Shown piece after piece: positions 1 to 8,782 of a stretch of DNA of 20,302 bases (within the stretch, counting starts at the first letter, position 1; each line of letters begins with the position of its first letter). The position numbers and the translations under genes were made by a program. The notes below the pieces were generated by a model, which saw only the letters and a list, made by a program, of their open reading frames with translations, was not told the origin of the DNA and did not search any database. Source of the stretch: a virus; IMG/VR virus record IMGVR_UViG_3300030451_004463, positions 1-20,302 of that record, one strand, 5' to 3'.

Positions 1-2647
1 TGGGCATTTGGACTTCCACAGTTTCACCTTCAGAATTTGTAAAAGTACATGCTGCGGGTCCATTACATCCTGATTCCGTGCTGTGACATCCACCGATCTT
101 GCTCCAATTTCCACCGGGGTTTTCCTTGAAGCACTTGGTTTCTGTTTCAGGTACTTCAATGCATTCGTCGCAAGACGGTATTTGACCAGTGGTGCTACCA
201 CCCGTCTCGCCTCCTGTTGGTCCTCCTGTTGATCCTCCTGTCCCTCCTGTTCCTCCTGTTGTTCCTCCTGTTGTTCCTCCTGTTCCACTCCCGACAGGTC
301 CGGTCCAGATACCACACTTTTCGTAGCACTGCATTTGCGTTGTTTGAGAGCATGTGCCGTCGCGTTCGCAGCAACGCCCTATTGTGCTCCCCAGTTGTAG
401 GTCAAATGCTATGGTCACCGCACCATTTGTTGGATTCCAACCTGAACTCAACGTGCAGGGACCGGCGAGACCTCGTTTTTGCCAAGGATCGTCTCTTGGT
501 TCAAAAGTGCGGAAACTCATGTTTCCGAAATCAGTTTGGTATATAGTTCCTTCCATTTGAGACTGATAGGTGTAGGGTATAGAAATGCTGTATGACGTTT
601 GCCCTGGCGATGCTAGCTGGCTCCCAGAAATACCAGTACACCCGAAAGAGTGCGAGTTGGTGGACGGTGGATATCCCATGTGTGGTGACAAAAGCAACCC
701 GAACCCGAACACAAGTCCAGTATTACCCGTTTCGGCCTTGAGCCTCCTTGTCCAACCCCACACGCCAGTATCAGGGTCTGGGCCGTAGGTTTCAGCGCAA
801 CTTAAAAAGACATGTCCATAATTTGTAACCCAAATTGAATTTGTTGTACTGAAACTTGGAATCGTGCAGTCGATAGTTTCTGATTCAGTGTCTTCAATGT
901 AAGAGTAACCTCCGGAATGTCCTCCATAAACAGGAGGGTTCCCTAAAGGGTTAGGGTTGACCTGTTCACCCGTCATAACGTCGTGCGTATAAGAATTGAA
1001 TCTGTCTTTTCCAGGGAACATCGAGTACTGAATTCCACCTTGAAAAAAATTGTGCTGATCGACTCTTTGTAGCGTGAACGAAAGCCCGTTAAAAAAATTT
1101 GGAAGGGTTGAGTCTGCGGTTTGACCAAACTCGTCCCTGATGTTTTGTGCTTTAGGACTCCAGCCATCTGCGTTAAATGATAGCGTGATCGTATCAGGCC
1201 AGAGTATCTCAGCAGGATTGCCTTGCTCGTCTACAAGACAAGATGTCGGTGGTGGGCCACCACAATACCAACCAAATGCCCTTTCGTACTCGCTCCAGCA
1301 ATCGCCACAATTCTGGTCGCATTCATCTTTTGTTTTATGACATCCCGTAATTGGTGCGCCAGAAATAGGTGTGTTTGAGCACCTCTTATTTCCTGATGAA
1401 TCTTCATAGCAACGCCAACACTCACAACCGCTATTAATGCATTCCTGCAATGTCATGCATGTGTAAGTACCGGGATCATCTGTTGTTAATGTACCCGCAA
1501 TAACTGGATACCAATCAACCCCAGGTCTCTCGTCTGAGCATCTTTTTTCTACCGGAGATGTAAAATCAGGGCAACTTACAGACTCGCCCGGAGAAAAGTA
1601 AACCCCGCACAAATCGTTGCACTCTTTCCTTGTTGCGGCGAAAGACCTGTCTGGCATGCAGCACGTTCCAGATTCTTCTTCGGGTCCACTTTTAAATCCA
1701 AGCTTGAAGTTTACGTCCATGTTCCAATCAGCCGTAAACTCGTGATCGCCATGCCAGTTTGCACCTGGTGAACCACCTTGAGCACCTGTCGATCCGGTTG
1801 CGTAGCAGTATGTCGCAGAGAAATATGCAGTGTTGGTGCTTTGGTTGAAGTTCAAGGAGACATCTATTTCTTCTTCTTCAGTGTTTCGGTCGATTTCGTA
1901 GAATTCACTCCAGCCGCTAGCATTGTACTGATTTCCGAACATAGCCGAGTGTGAGTACAGGGGTTCAAAGCACGACCTGAAACTCATGTTATTGAAAGTT
2001 ATGCGAACACCGGCTGAATCGCCAAAGTCTTGGCATCTCAGGTAAATGACTTTTTTACTGCAACCGTAACCTGTACTCCTTACATGCCTCCAATTAGGTA
2101 GCGGAGGACTTGACGTGCAAACGTAGGTTCCGCAAGCAAACTTCCCGCCCCACGGATTATCCATAAAATCTTCGCACGTCACGATGTCTACTGTTGGTTC
2201 TACCGAGTAAGCAGTCCGTAGGACATTATCGTCGCCCACGTAGTCCTCTGTCTCGTCTCGGATAAAAGTGACATCAATACTGTTTAGAAGGGCTGCCATC
2301 TGCCCTGGATTTGCGTCGGGTTCGTAGTCGTATTTTGGTCCTGCTTGAACATTACTTGCAGTGACTTTCATGGTAATCTGACTAGGATACTCAATCTCAC
2401 GTTCCCCAAACTTGCAGTATGATGGAGGCGCGTAACTCTCGCATTCACCCGGAAAACTAGGGAACCTCCCCCAGCATTGATAGCAGTAGCATTTTTTCGC
2501 GCACTCTTCTTCGGAGGGGCTACACGAACTCCCGCGTTTTAGCGTATACCCTTGGCTTGCGGCTAAAGCTGGGTCTTTAAAGCACTTACGAAGCCCGTTT
2601 TTTTCGTAGCACTTCCAGCAATCACCACAGCACTCTGAGCAAGTCAT
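1..2647 (-). CDS. Cysteine-rich tail-tip or adsorption protein, C-terminus outside window
   Basis: An uninterrupted reading frame begins with ATG at 2647, directly after the TAA of the preceding gene, and stays open for 882 codons to the window edge, so its C-terminus is missing. A GGAG Shine-Dalgarno lies nine bases before the ATG. I count 53 cysteines. Short C..CW modules occur near residues 3-22, 49-59, 408-413 and 447-451. A 'CC...C...CG' motif occurs at residues 329-352 and again at 759-776. The motif N-M-S-F-R followed by F-E-P occurs near residues 220 and 709, which suggests two diverged copies of a beta-rich domain, each closed by a CC module. A Thr-Gly-Gly linker follows at about 787-820, then another cysteine-rich segment. 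No signal peptide or membrane segment is seen. Its place downstream of the tape measure suggests a tail fibre, tip or receptor-binding component. I recognise no named family; the role is inferred from position. Confidence 0.75.
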   Translation of the reverse strand, partial: MTCSECCGDCWKCYEKNGLRKCFKDPALAASQGYTLKRGSSCSPSEEECAKKCYCYQCWGRFPSFPGECESYAPPSYCKFGEREIEYPSQITMKVTASNVQAGPKYDYEPDANPGQMAALLNSIDVTFIRDETEDYVGDDNVLRTAYSVEPTVDIVTCEDFMDNPWGGKFACGTYVCTSSPPLPNWRHVRSTGYGCSKKVIYLRCQDFGDSAGVRITFNNMSFRSCFEPLYSHSAMFGNQYNASGWSEFYEIDRNTEEEEIDVSLNFNQSTNTAYFSATYCYATGSTGAQGGSPGANWHGDHEFTADWNMDVNFKLGFKSGPEEESGTCCMPDRSFAATRKECNDLCGVYFSPGESVSCPDFTSPVEKRCSDERPGVDWYPVIAGTLTTDDPGTYTCMTLQECINSGCECWRCYEDSSGNKRCSNTPISGAPITGCHKTKDECDQNCGDCWSEYERAFGWYCGGPPPTSCLVDEQGNPAEILWPDTITLSFNADGWSPKAQNIRDEFGQTADSTLPNFFNGLSFTLQRVDQHNFFQGGIQYSMFPGKDRFNSYTHDVMTGEQVNPNPLGNPPVYGGHSGGYSYIEDTESETIDCTIPSFSTTNSIWVTNYGHVFLSCAETYGPDPDTGVWGWTRRLKAETGNTGLVFGFGLLLSPHMGYPPSTNSHSFGCTGISGSQLASPGQTSYSISIPYTYQSQMEGTIYQTDFGNMSFRTFEPRDDPWQKRGLAGPCTLSSGWNPTNGAVTIAFDLQLGSTIGRCCERDGTCSQTTQMQCYEKCGIWTGPVGSGTGGTTGGTTGGTGGTGGSTGGPTGGETGGSTTGQIPSCDECIEVPETETKCFKENPGGNWSKIGGCHSTESGCNGPAACTFTNSEGETVEVQMP
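186..288 (-). repeat. Thr-Gly-Gly-coding minisatellite-like repeat
   Basis: On the minus strand this segment is an imperfect tandem run of GGA-GGA-ACA and GGA-GGA-ACA-ACA units with some TCA, CCA and GAG substitutions. It encodes a flexible TGG/TTGG linker of about 34 residues inside the cysteine-rich tail protein. The codon-level identity of units (mostly GGA and ACA) suggests expansion by slippage or unequal recombination. It probably separates the duplicated domain region from the next cysteine-rich segment. Confidence 0.8.
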
Positions 2648-3007
2648 TTAATCACACTCCGCTGCAACGAGTATGTACTTCGAGCTGCTTGACTCCTTGG
2701 CGACAAAACACTTTCCGCTAGTGGACGTTATCTCGAAGAATAAGTTGTGTGCAGAAACAGTCGCTGATGTAGCGGTCCAGGACCCCGAAGAATACGAGAG
2801 AATCGTCACCGACTTACTTGTTCCCTTTGCCCATGCGCCGCTAAAAGATGCAACGTGCTGACTAGATTTTGGTACAGAAATGCCTTCGGTGTGGTCTACC
2901 GGGAGTTTTTTTGCAGACCCACCATCTGAAGTCATAGCCTGCACTTTTGAGACCGTTGTCTGTAATTCCTCTGCAAATTCAGATGATACAAGGAATGAGT
3001 CTGCCAT
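2648..3007 (-). CDS. Small tail-region protein of unknown function (119 aa)
   Basis: The 119-residue product has a short N-terminal helix-like stretch (residues 10-25) and then a Ser/Thr-rich, probably beta-stranded C-terminal half with alternating hydrophobic residues. It has one cysteine at about residue 99 and another next to the last residue. It starts 12 bases after the 387-aa gene stops, with only a weak Shine-Dalgarno (TTTTTGAT before ATG), so coupling to the upstream gene is likely. Its TAA abuts the ATG of the cysteine-rich protein, making the two look like partners. No signal peptide or membrane segment is seen. I do not recognise a family. The position suggests a minor virion or tip-assembly protein; this is inference only. 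Confidence 0.7.
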   Translation of the reverse strand: MADSFLVSSEFAEELQTTVSKVQAMTSDGGSAKKLPVDHTEGISVPKSSQHVASFSGAWAKGTSKSVTILSYSSGSWTATSATVSAHNLFFEITSTSGKCFVAKESSSSKYILVAAECD

Positions 3008-3019
3008 ATCAAAAAGCCA

Positions 3020-4183
3020 TTAATTGAAGTTGTTAATTCCAAAGTTAGAAAAGTCGTCACCAAACTGTTGCAGTGGTTGCGTTGTGTACTTGTAAACAAT
3101 TGGCCCCTGATCTTCAGTAAGCTTTAGCGGGCGACCCAAACCGTCGAGTGCCACTGGTTGAGCTGACGGTCTCTGCTGGTATTTTGCTGCCGCATTAGCG
3201 TCGTTCGTTGGTACAGGTATAGAGACCATCGCCCTTACGTTTTCACCTGGTCTGACTAGAGCCTCTGGGGTGACAACTTCTCCGTTTTCGTCGTGAACCT
3301 TAGCAAGTTTGTTTTGGTCAACGGTAGCTACACCTAGACCTGAATTTACGATATTGAATCCACTATTAATTGCAGTCGTATCCCAGCCGACAACGTCACT
3401 GGCTCCCACTTGGTTCTCTAGTCGAAGCATCCTCGCTGCGAACGTAAACACAAGCTTGAACCCACGGAATTGACTGCCTCCAAATGATTCGACATGACCA
3501 GTGCTTGATATGCCTTGAAACATCACTTGGTGTTTCTGAAAAGTCGTGTTGCTAAAACTGAAAATGTCAGAGTTAATTACTCCGACATCACTCAAGAACT
3601 CAGAACCATCAGCGTAACTGTACTGAGTTATGGCAATGGTGATCACCGGGAACAGTTGAGTAAGACCGTCCATTAAATCTCCAGCAGCATTCGTTGGATG
3701 CTTTGGGTCTTCTAATGCTCCATTGTCTTTGTGCCTTCTACCCATTGGGTTAGCTGCTTGCTGCAAAGAAGAAGACATGGTGTACGACGGCGGTCTTACC
3801 TCTGGGGACTGCGTGCGGGGGTCTGGTCTATTTGACGATGGTTTAGTTCCTTGAGCAGACCCTGCTCCTCGACCCACAGTCACGCCACCTCCGCCACCAG
3901 AACTCGGCTGCCCTCCTGGCGTTGATCGGTATCGGACAGTAACTATCAGAACCAATCTTGAAGAACCCTCGTATCGTCCTTCAAAAGCAACACACGGTAT
4001 TGGGTCGTTCTGCGTGTAAACATCCCCGATGTTTATCCCAAGCACGGTCGGTATGATAATCGCCTCATCTGGGTTACTTTTGATTATCTTAAAAACTCGG
4101 GTCGCACTATCCGTGAGGGCGTTCCCCTCAGATGACCGAGTGAATGTATTCCCGCTATCAATTTCTTTAACTAACTTGGGCAT
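3020..4183 (-). CDS. Putative distal tail structural protein (387 aa, unknown family)
   Basis: The ATG overlaps the tape measure stop by one base (TAATG), and AGGAA lies just upstream as ribosome-binding site. The protein has two parts. Residues 1-88 form a compact, probably beta-rich domain. Residues 89-135 form a Gly/Pro/Ser-rich flexible linker containing a run of five glycines. Residues 140-387 form a larger domain with many aromatic and beta-prone segments, ending in a Phe/Asn/Gly-rich tail. No transmembrane segment, signal peptide or enzymatic motif is apparent. It occupies the place where siphoviruses normally encode the distal tail protein or baseplate hub, so a ring or hub role after the tape measure is plausible. 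I cannot match it to lambda M/L/J or to Dit/Tal families by eye. Confidence 0.75.
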   Translation of the reverse strand: MPKLVKEIDSGNTFTRSSEGNALTDSATRVFKIIKSNPDEAIIIPTVLGINIGDVYTQNDPIPCVAFEGRYEGSSRLVLIVTVRYRSTPGGQPSSGGGGGVTVGRGAGSAQGTKPSSNRPDPRTQSPEVRPPSYTMSSSLQQAANPMGRRHKDNGALEDPKHPTNAAGDLMDGLTQLFPVITIAITQYSYADGSEFLSDVGVINSDIFSFSNTTFQKHQVMFQGISSTGHVESFGGSQFRGFKLVFTFAARMLRLENQVGASDVVGWDTTAINSGFNIVNSGLGVATVDQNKLAKVHDENGEVVTPEALVRPGENVRAMVSIPVPTNDANAAAKYQQRPSAQPVALDGLGRPLKLTEDQGPIVYKYTTQPLQQFGDDFSNFGINNFN

Positions 4184-7100
4184 TACAGTATTCCTAATGA
4201 ATTTCCAACCTGATCGAGTCGCTCGTTGATTCGAGCCAGCTCCTCGCTCTGCTTCTGAAGCTCCACCAAATTCACATCAAGTGCAGCATCGTCTCCCCTG
4301 ATGAGTCGATTAAGTTCTGATTGTCCTTGGGTGGTCGTGATGTCTGTTGCTTGAAGTGCCGCTCGCGATGGTCCCTGAAGCAAGGCATTGCGTCGCTCCT
4401 GCTGGAACCCTGCCATGATGGTTCCTTGGAAGAATGAACCGCGAGCGTTGTTCAAACCTTGCAATGCAGCGTCACGCCCGTTTGTGTCTAGTTCCTGCCG
4501 AAGTGCGTTTTCTATATCAGTTGCTTGTCGCTCCAGTTCCTCCGCACGCTTTTGCGTGTCTGATAGAGTAAATTGACGACCACGCTCGATAGATGCGGCA
4601 AGCTCACCATCTTCCCTTCGCTGCTCCCGCAGTGCTTTTCTTCGGGCATTCTCGATATCCAAATCATCGGAGCGTTGCTCCAATCGCTGCACATCAGGTC
4701 GCGACTCGAACTCATCCTCAAGAACACCAGCGGTTCGTTCATCTGTCTGCTGCTTTTGCCTTTGAGCCTTGGCTACCCTTCTGTCCGCTGCATCTTTTTC
4801 TGCTTGTGTTGCATTTTCGTCGAGAGCGTCTCGCTCTGCCTTAGCCTTGTCAAGTCGTCGCTGTGCTCTCTCGCGATCCGCAACTGCTTGATTAGCCTCG
4901 GGAGAAAGTTTCCTCTGCTTCGCATCCCTGTTGAAGTCTTCTTGAAGCTTTCGTCGATCTTCTCTAATCGACTGCCTCTCGTCTCGGGTGCGCCTTCTGT
5001 CCTCATCAGCTTCTTCTTTATTCTTGCGTGCGTTAGCAACGTCTTCATCCGCTTTCCGCTTTTGCTCGTCGGTAGCGTCAGCAGGAAGTGCTTGTCGTCT
5101 CCCAATCGCTTCATTCAAATCTCTTCGAGCTTGCTCTGACTCGCTTGTTGCCTCTGACAGAAGCGTGTCTGCAAGATCACTCGCTACTCTATTGAGCGTC
5201 TCTGCGAATGTCTCTGCTGATCGTGCTGCCGACAGGTTTGCATCAATTTGCTGCTTGAGTGCTTCTTGTTCTGCCTGCAAATTCTTGACTTCATCTTGCG
5301 AAAGATCAGCTTCTTGGTCTGTCAACTGATCTGCTATTTCAGCGAAACGTGCTGCAAGACGATTTCGTTCCACAGCAACCGAATCAAACTCCTCTAATGA
5401 GTTCTCAATGATGCCTTGGGCCTCAGACAAAGCACCACTAATCCCTCGAGAAAACTCAATCGCTTGAACTAGAGTTTCGTCTCTAGCTGCATCCACTGCA
5501 CCCTGGAGTTTGTTTTGAGTATCCTGTAAGCGACTTATCTCTTCTGTTATAAACTCTGCTTCTCTACCCGTGGAGTTGTTTTGCAGGAAGTCTGTCAGCA
5601 GAACAATCTTCCTATCTATGCTTTCTATCTGCCTTGCAGCAGCTTCCGAGTCCAAAGTTCCATCAGCTAGCCTTATCTGCTCCCTAGTAAGGTCGTCTGT
5701 CCTTAACTCAGCTACATTAATATCACTAACAAGACCTGTAAGGTTCCGTGCTGATTGACGCAGGCTTTTGTTAACTTCGTCAAGTGATTTGTCTAAATCA
5801 GCTTGTCCAAAATCAAGCGACTCTCGCACTGCCGCTTCCCTCTGCCCAGGGAGCACTCTTCTTGCGAGGTCTATCTGCAACTCGGCAGCACGTCGCTCTT
5901 GCAGGGTCGTTGCCTCGTCGCGTCGTTTTGTTGCTAGCGCAAGCTCTGTTTCTGTCTTCCTAACAGCAGGATCAAATTCGGTTACGTTGCGCTCCCTCAA
6001 TTCTTTCTGCTGCTGAATTAGTGACTTAATCTCTGACGCAACGGATCTAGCCTCTTCTTGAGCTTGCGAAAATATTCCTTTAGTGAGCGAGGTCGAAAGT
6101 GCGTCGAAAGCTGACTTTAATTCTTCCACTAAATTCTTTTGGGTCTCAAGGACAGAATTCAGTCGCTCTAGGTCTGCCTTTGCTTCCTCTGATTTCTGTG
6201 CAAAGTTTGTCAAGGCAAGTACCGCTTGGGTTGCAACTGCGACTCCCAGTGCGGCAAACAGACCTGCGGTTCCACCGACAACAAAACCTAACTGCGTGAT
6301 ATTATTCTGCACTGCTCGAATCTTCTGCGTGATATCACCAGTGGAAGAGAAGAAGTCGTCAATGGCGAATGCAGCTTGTTGAAGACCCAATGAAAGCTTG
6401 TCAAAGCCACCCCTAGCTACATCTCCACCTCGCTTGATTTCATTGAAAGCCGCACCTACTCTTATTTTCCCTGTCGCTGCTGCAGCTTCTGCAGCTTCCA
6501 GCGACAATTTCTCCAACTCCTGATCGAAAGCTTTCGTGCCAATTGTGCCTTGTGTTGTTGCTCTCTGAACCGCTGCACGAAGTTTTTCAAAAGATGCTAC
6601 AGATTTGTCGCCTGCCGTTACACCAATCCTCAAAAGCATCTGCTCCAACGCCTTGACGCTTCCTATCGCCCCTCTTACGGAAGCATCTTGCAATGAGTCT
6701 GCAAACGAAGAAAGCCCTTGAGTTGCGCTGATACGGCGAACACTGGCAGCAAGTTGATCAACTTCGTTTGCTGCGTTTTCAATTTCTTCCTCAGAAGCAC
6801 TTGCACTCGCTCTGAGTCTGACAAACTCTTGCTCCGCTCTCCTTAATTGAGGAATCAAACCAGAGGCAACTGAATTTGGCAGTGTCTCAATGGTGTCTCG
6901 CAAGCTGACAGTCTTGGATCTCAACTTGTCCATGTCTCGCGATGCTTTGGATATGTTTGCACCAAGTTCTCGCGATGCTTTGTCTTCTGTGTTCCTCTGC
7001 AGGAATGCTGGGTCGAGTGGTGTGCTAGCCCCGGCAACAGCGTCAGGATTTGCGGTGACAACCTGCAAGAAGTCACTTGCATTCGCCATCTTGGCTCGAT

Positions 7101-8460
7101 TCAATGCGATCTTCTGCTCTCGCTCTTCAATCTTCTGAAGTTGTATCAAGTATGCTTCAATGTTTTGACTTGCACCTATTGCGGCATCTTTATTTGGGTC
7201 TACAACTTGCAGCAAAGAACTGGCGTTAGCTAAACGCTGCTTCTGAGCCTCTGCTTGTTTTTGAGCCAACGCAGCAGCTTCGGCCTCGACACTGTTTTTC
7301 GCCCTGAGTTTCTGAGTAAGTTGATCAACAACCTTGAGGGAATCCTCTAACTCATTCTCTGCAGAAATAATGTCGTTGAGTAATCCTGTGGCCCTGGTTT
7401 TCTCTAGGTTGGCTTGAAGCCTCAAAGACTCCTGTGTAGCCTTGCCAAGGTTCGCAACTATCTCTTTTATCTGCTGGTCAGATTGCCTTCGTGTTGCAGG
7501 TATGCTCGCTGCAGCATTGCTCGCATCTCGTGCATCTAAAAGTCTCTGCTGGAGGTTCGGGTCGGTAAACTCTAGTTCATTACCAGTTCGCATTCCCGCT
7601 GTTATGTCTGCTGCTTGAGAAAGCCTACTCATAGAAGCAGTCACCTTCTGGACTTTTGCTTCTAATCGACTGAAGTCTTTCTCAGATGCAAATGTTCCAG
7701 AGCGAATCGCTCGCTCCATTCCTGCGACTTCATTCTGAACTTGGCTAAGTGCCGGAATAAAACTTGCCTGAACATTAACACCAAGTTTAGAAAATTGCTT
7801 CGCGACATCACCCAAGGGTTTTGCGAGCTGGTCGGCTACTGATTTAAGTTGCTCAAGTTCTGTCTTGGCTCGCTCAAATGCACCTTGGTTAACGGCATTG
7901 AGAACTACTTGAATTTCCCTCTCATCAAGACGATCAATTCGCTCTTTGAGTTGGTCGATAGTCTGTACACCAATGACCTCAAAGGTGGCCTGGATCGCTT
8001 TGTCACCACGAATTGAGTCGAGAATTCGCTTCACTTGTTGAATATTGTCAACATTGAACTCGGACACAAGCTTTTGCTGCATGTCTGAGCCAAGTGAATC
8101 AAACTCTTGACGCAACTGGGTAATCGAGTCTTTGCCCGTTACCTTGATTGCAATGTCTGTATTCTTCTGAATAGAAGCAACGCTTCTCTTCAGTTGCTCG
8201 ATAGTTTTGATGCCACCATCGAAACCCTTGAAGGAAAGTTTCTGAGACGATGCTGCCTGCAATGCTCGCTGCACACGCTGAAGAGGCGTGTACATAGAAT
8301 CGAACGCTCGCTTCGCCTCATTTGAGGCTCGTGAGATGTCAGACTGAACAGCCTTGGCAAAACTCTTAGTCTCTTTAGCGGCCTCGTTCAGACTTCTGAC
8401 GTACCCAGCGGTATTCGCTGAGACGACTGCCGAAATCTTTCCTAAGTAGCCACTAGCCAT
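4183..8460 (-). CDS. Tail tape measure protein
   Basis: At 1425 residues this is the longest complete gene, and it follows the chaperone pair as tape measure genes do. It is overwhelmingly alpha-helical with heptad-like Leu/Ala/Glu/Arg patterns, consistent with extended coiled coil. A conserved-looking core at about 693-752 (ending in a Gly/Ala-rich hydrophobic stretch at 722-752) probably gives the membrane-inserting segment often seen in tape measures. Residues 1105-1290 are extremely rich in Arg, Asp, Glu, Lys and Gln. Internal repeats exist: an A-N-A-S..LQVV segment at 410-431 recurs at 458-479, and a charged helical unit at about 1108-1155 recurs at about 1195-1243. Using the usual 0.15 nm per residue, the tail would be roughly 210 nm. 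No lysozyme or peptidase domain is evident. The ATG overlaps the G-T stop by eight bases. Confidence 0.95.
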   Translation of the reverse strand: MASGYLGKISAVVSANTAGYVRSLNEAAKETKSFAKAVQSDISRASNEAKRAFDSMYTPLQRVQRALQAASSQKLSFKGFDGGIKTIEQLKRSVASIQKNTDIAIKVTGKDSITQLRQEFDSLGSDMQQKLVSEFNVDNIQQVKRILDSIRGDKAIQATFEVIGVQTIDQLKERIDRLDEREIQVVLNAVNQGAFERAKTELEQLKSVADQLAKPLGDVAKQFSKLGVNVQASFIPALSQVQNEVAGMERAIRSGTFASEKDFSRLEAKVQKVTASMSRLSQAADITAGMRTGNELEFTDPNLQQRLLDARDASNAAASIPATRRQSDQQIKEIVANLGKATQESLRLQANLEKTRATGLLNDIISAENELEDSLKVVDQLTQKLRAKNSVEAEAAALAQKQAEAQKQRLANASSLLQVVDPNKDAAIGASQNIEAYLIQLQKIEEREQKIALNRAKMANASDFLQVVTANPDAVAGASTPLDPAFLQRNTEDKASRELGANISKASRDMDKLRSKTVSLRDTIETLPNSVASGLIPQLRRAEQEFVRLRASASASEEEIENAANEVDQLAASVRRISATQGLSSFADSLQDASVRGAIGSVKALEQMLLRIGVTAGDKSVASFEKLRAAVQRATTQGTIGTKAFDQELEKLSLEAAEAAAATGKIRVGAAFNEIKRGGDVARGGFDKLSLGLQQAAFAIDDFFSSTGDITQKIRAVQNNITQLGFVVGGTAGLFAALGVAVATQAVLALTNFAQKSEEAKADLERLNSVLETQKNLVEELKSAFDALSTSLTKGIFSQAQEEARSVASEIKSLIQQQKELRERNVTEFDPAVRKTETELALATKRRDEATTLQERRAAELQIDLARRVLPGQREAAVRESLDFGQADLDKSLDEVNKSLRQSARNLTGLVSDINVAELRTDDLTREQIRLADGTLDSEAAARQIESIDRKIVLLTDFLQNNSTGREAEFITEEISRLQDTQNKLQGAVDAARDETLVQAIEFSRGISGALSEAQGIIENSLEEFDSVAVERNRLAARFAEIADQLTDQEADLSQDEVKNLQAEQEALKQQIDANLSAARSAETFAETLNRVASDLADTLLSEATSESEQARRDLNEAIGRRQALPADATDEQKRKADEDVANARKNKEEADEDRRRTRDERQSIREDRRKLQEDFNRDAKQRKLSPEANQAVADRERAQRRLDKAKAERDALDENATQAEKDAADRRVAKAQRQKQQTDERTAGVLEDEFESRPDVQRLEQRSDDLDIENARRKALREQRREDGELAASIERGRQFTLSDTQKRAEELERQATDIENALRQELDTNGRDAALQGLNNARGSFFQGTIMAGFQQERRNALLQGPSRAALQATDITTTQGQSELNRLIRGDDAALDVNLVELQKQSEELARINERLDQVGNSLGIL

Positions 8461-8782
8461 TATCCTGCCTCAGTTCTTGGAGTTTCGCGATTTCTGCCAT
8501 CATTGACTCCTGCGACTGAGGCTTTCTTACAGCAGTGGGGATGAATTGCGACTCTTCTGGAACCTTCTTGTAGTTCCCAGATGCCGACATCACCACACGG
8601 CAGAGTCGTGCTGTCTGCTGCCAACCATCTGCGATAGGCCACCGCTGATCGTAAGCAAACCATTCAGCCAACTCCTCGCTGTCAACTTCCGCTAATAATT
8701 GTTTGACTGTCTTACCGAGGGCAAGTGCTAGCTTGAAGTAGAACTGGCGTTCTGGCCTTCGGTAGAGTCGTTTCCCAACCGC
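8453..8782 (-). CDS. Tail assembly chaperone T extension, read by -1 frameshift from G
   Basis: This frame is open from 8782 (after a TGA at 8785-8783) to the TAG at 8455-8453. It has no ATG, GTG or TTG before the TTG at 8671, yet the protein upstream of that TTG is clearly conserved in style: R-R-P-E-R-Q-F-Y-F-K-L-A-L-A-L-G-K-T, then L-A-E-W-F-A-Y. These patterns resemble lambda gpT-like tail assembly proteins. The frame is joined to gene G by a -1 slip at GGGAAAC (8776-8770), giving a G-T fusion of 110 + 105 = 215 residues. The fusion presumably bridges tape measure and tail tube subunits during assembly and is absent from virions, as in lambda. Its end overlaps the tape measure start by eight bases. 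Confidence 0.88.
   Translation of the reverse strand, partial: AVGKRLYRRPERQFYFKLALALGKTVKQLLAEVDSEELAEWFAYDQRWPIADGWQQTARLCRVVMSASGNYKKVPEESQFIPTAVRKPQSQESMMAEIAKLQELRQDNG

Noticed and set aside
186-288. Tandem repeats as a CRISPR array
   Set aside because: Units are 9-12 bases, have no spacers and form an open coding frame.
217-546. Plus-strand frame with a very leucine-rich hydrophobic start
   Set aside because: It is the antisense of the GGA/ACA repeat in the cysteine-rich gene; the hydrophobic run is forced by CTCCTGTT units, and no ribosome-binding site is seen.
4573-5139. Plus-strand 188-codon frame opposite the tape measure gene
   Set aside because: It lies wholly antisense to a well-supported gene whose Arg/Glu/Ala codons leave the opposite strand open; the product has no recognisable pattern.
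8460-8663. 67-codon minus-strand frame overlapping the T region
   Set aside because: It is out of frame with the T reading frame, which is supported by family-like sequence and the frameshift join.
8453-8671. T region as an independent gene starting at TTG 8671
   Set aside because: Conserved-looking sequence extends 33 codons further upstream without a start codon and joins G through a perfect slippery site.
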